Shown here piece by piece: positions 6,664-6,672 of a DNA stretch of 6,672 bases. Source of the DNA: JBLNCE01 sp050260415. Lineage in GTDB: Bacteria; Bacillota; UBA4882; JAAYXC01. The notes under the pieces were generated by a model. That model was not told where the DNA came from. It searched no databases and was given only the letters and a program-made list of their open reading frames with translations. The DNA lies in assembly GCA_050260415.1 (NCBI GenBank), contig JBLNCE010000033.1:1-6672 (forward strand), written 5' to 3'. The position numbers and the translations under genes were made by a program. Position 1 is the first letter of the stretch, and every line of letters starts with the position of its first letter.

Positions 6664-6672
6664 TCGCACCGC

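Overview
This is a roughly 60% GC bacterial window. All recognisable genes lie on the + strand. It holds the 3' end of glmS followed by what looks like a self-contained carbohydrate uptake and hydrolysis locus: a LacI-family repressor, a CUT1-type ABC importer (solute-binding protein and two permeases), and a cytoplasmic GH30 glycoside hydrolase. No mobile element, CRISPR array, tRNA or rRNA is visible.

Layout: (1) 1-690 is the C-terminal 229 residues of glucosamine-6-phosphate synthase, ending in a hairpin that looks like its terminator. (2) 691-932 is a spacer with two further hairpin-capable repeats, an A-tract, and a near-perfect 16-bp palindrome just upstream of the repressor gene. (3) 933-1928 is the LacI-type repressor. 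(4) 1929-2057 carries a second palindrome, 13/16 identical to the first, overlapping a plausible promoter. (5) 2058-6653 is a four-gene operon: binding protein, a structured 173-nt intercistronic gap, permease 1, a 99-nt gap with two mutually exclusive hairpins, permease 2, and the GH30 enzyme 31 nt later.

How the parts fit (inference from family knowledge and context): the binding protein captures an oligosaccharide or glycoside outside the cytoplasmic membrane, the two permeases import it, and the GH30 enzyme, which has no signal peptide, cleaves it inside. The repressor probably binds both palindromes, shutting off its own gene and the operon until the sugar or its breakdown product is present. 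No ATPase gene lies in the window. Many CUT1 importers borrow a shared MsmK/MsmX/UgpC-type ATPase, so one is probably encoded elsewhere or just downstream.

Organism: the GlmS C-terminus and the strong AGGAGG-like ribosome sites resemble Firmicutes. The binding protein, however, has a plain Sec signal with no lipobox cysteine, which is more usual for cells with an outer membrane. A deep-branching or diderm Firmicute-like lineage would reconcile these, but this is a low-confidence guess. The sugar is not identified. The most informative result is the operator pair, which ties the repressor to the operon from sequence alone.
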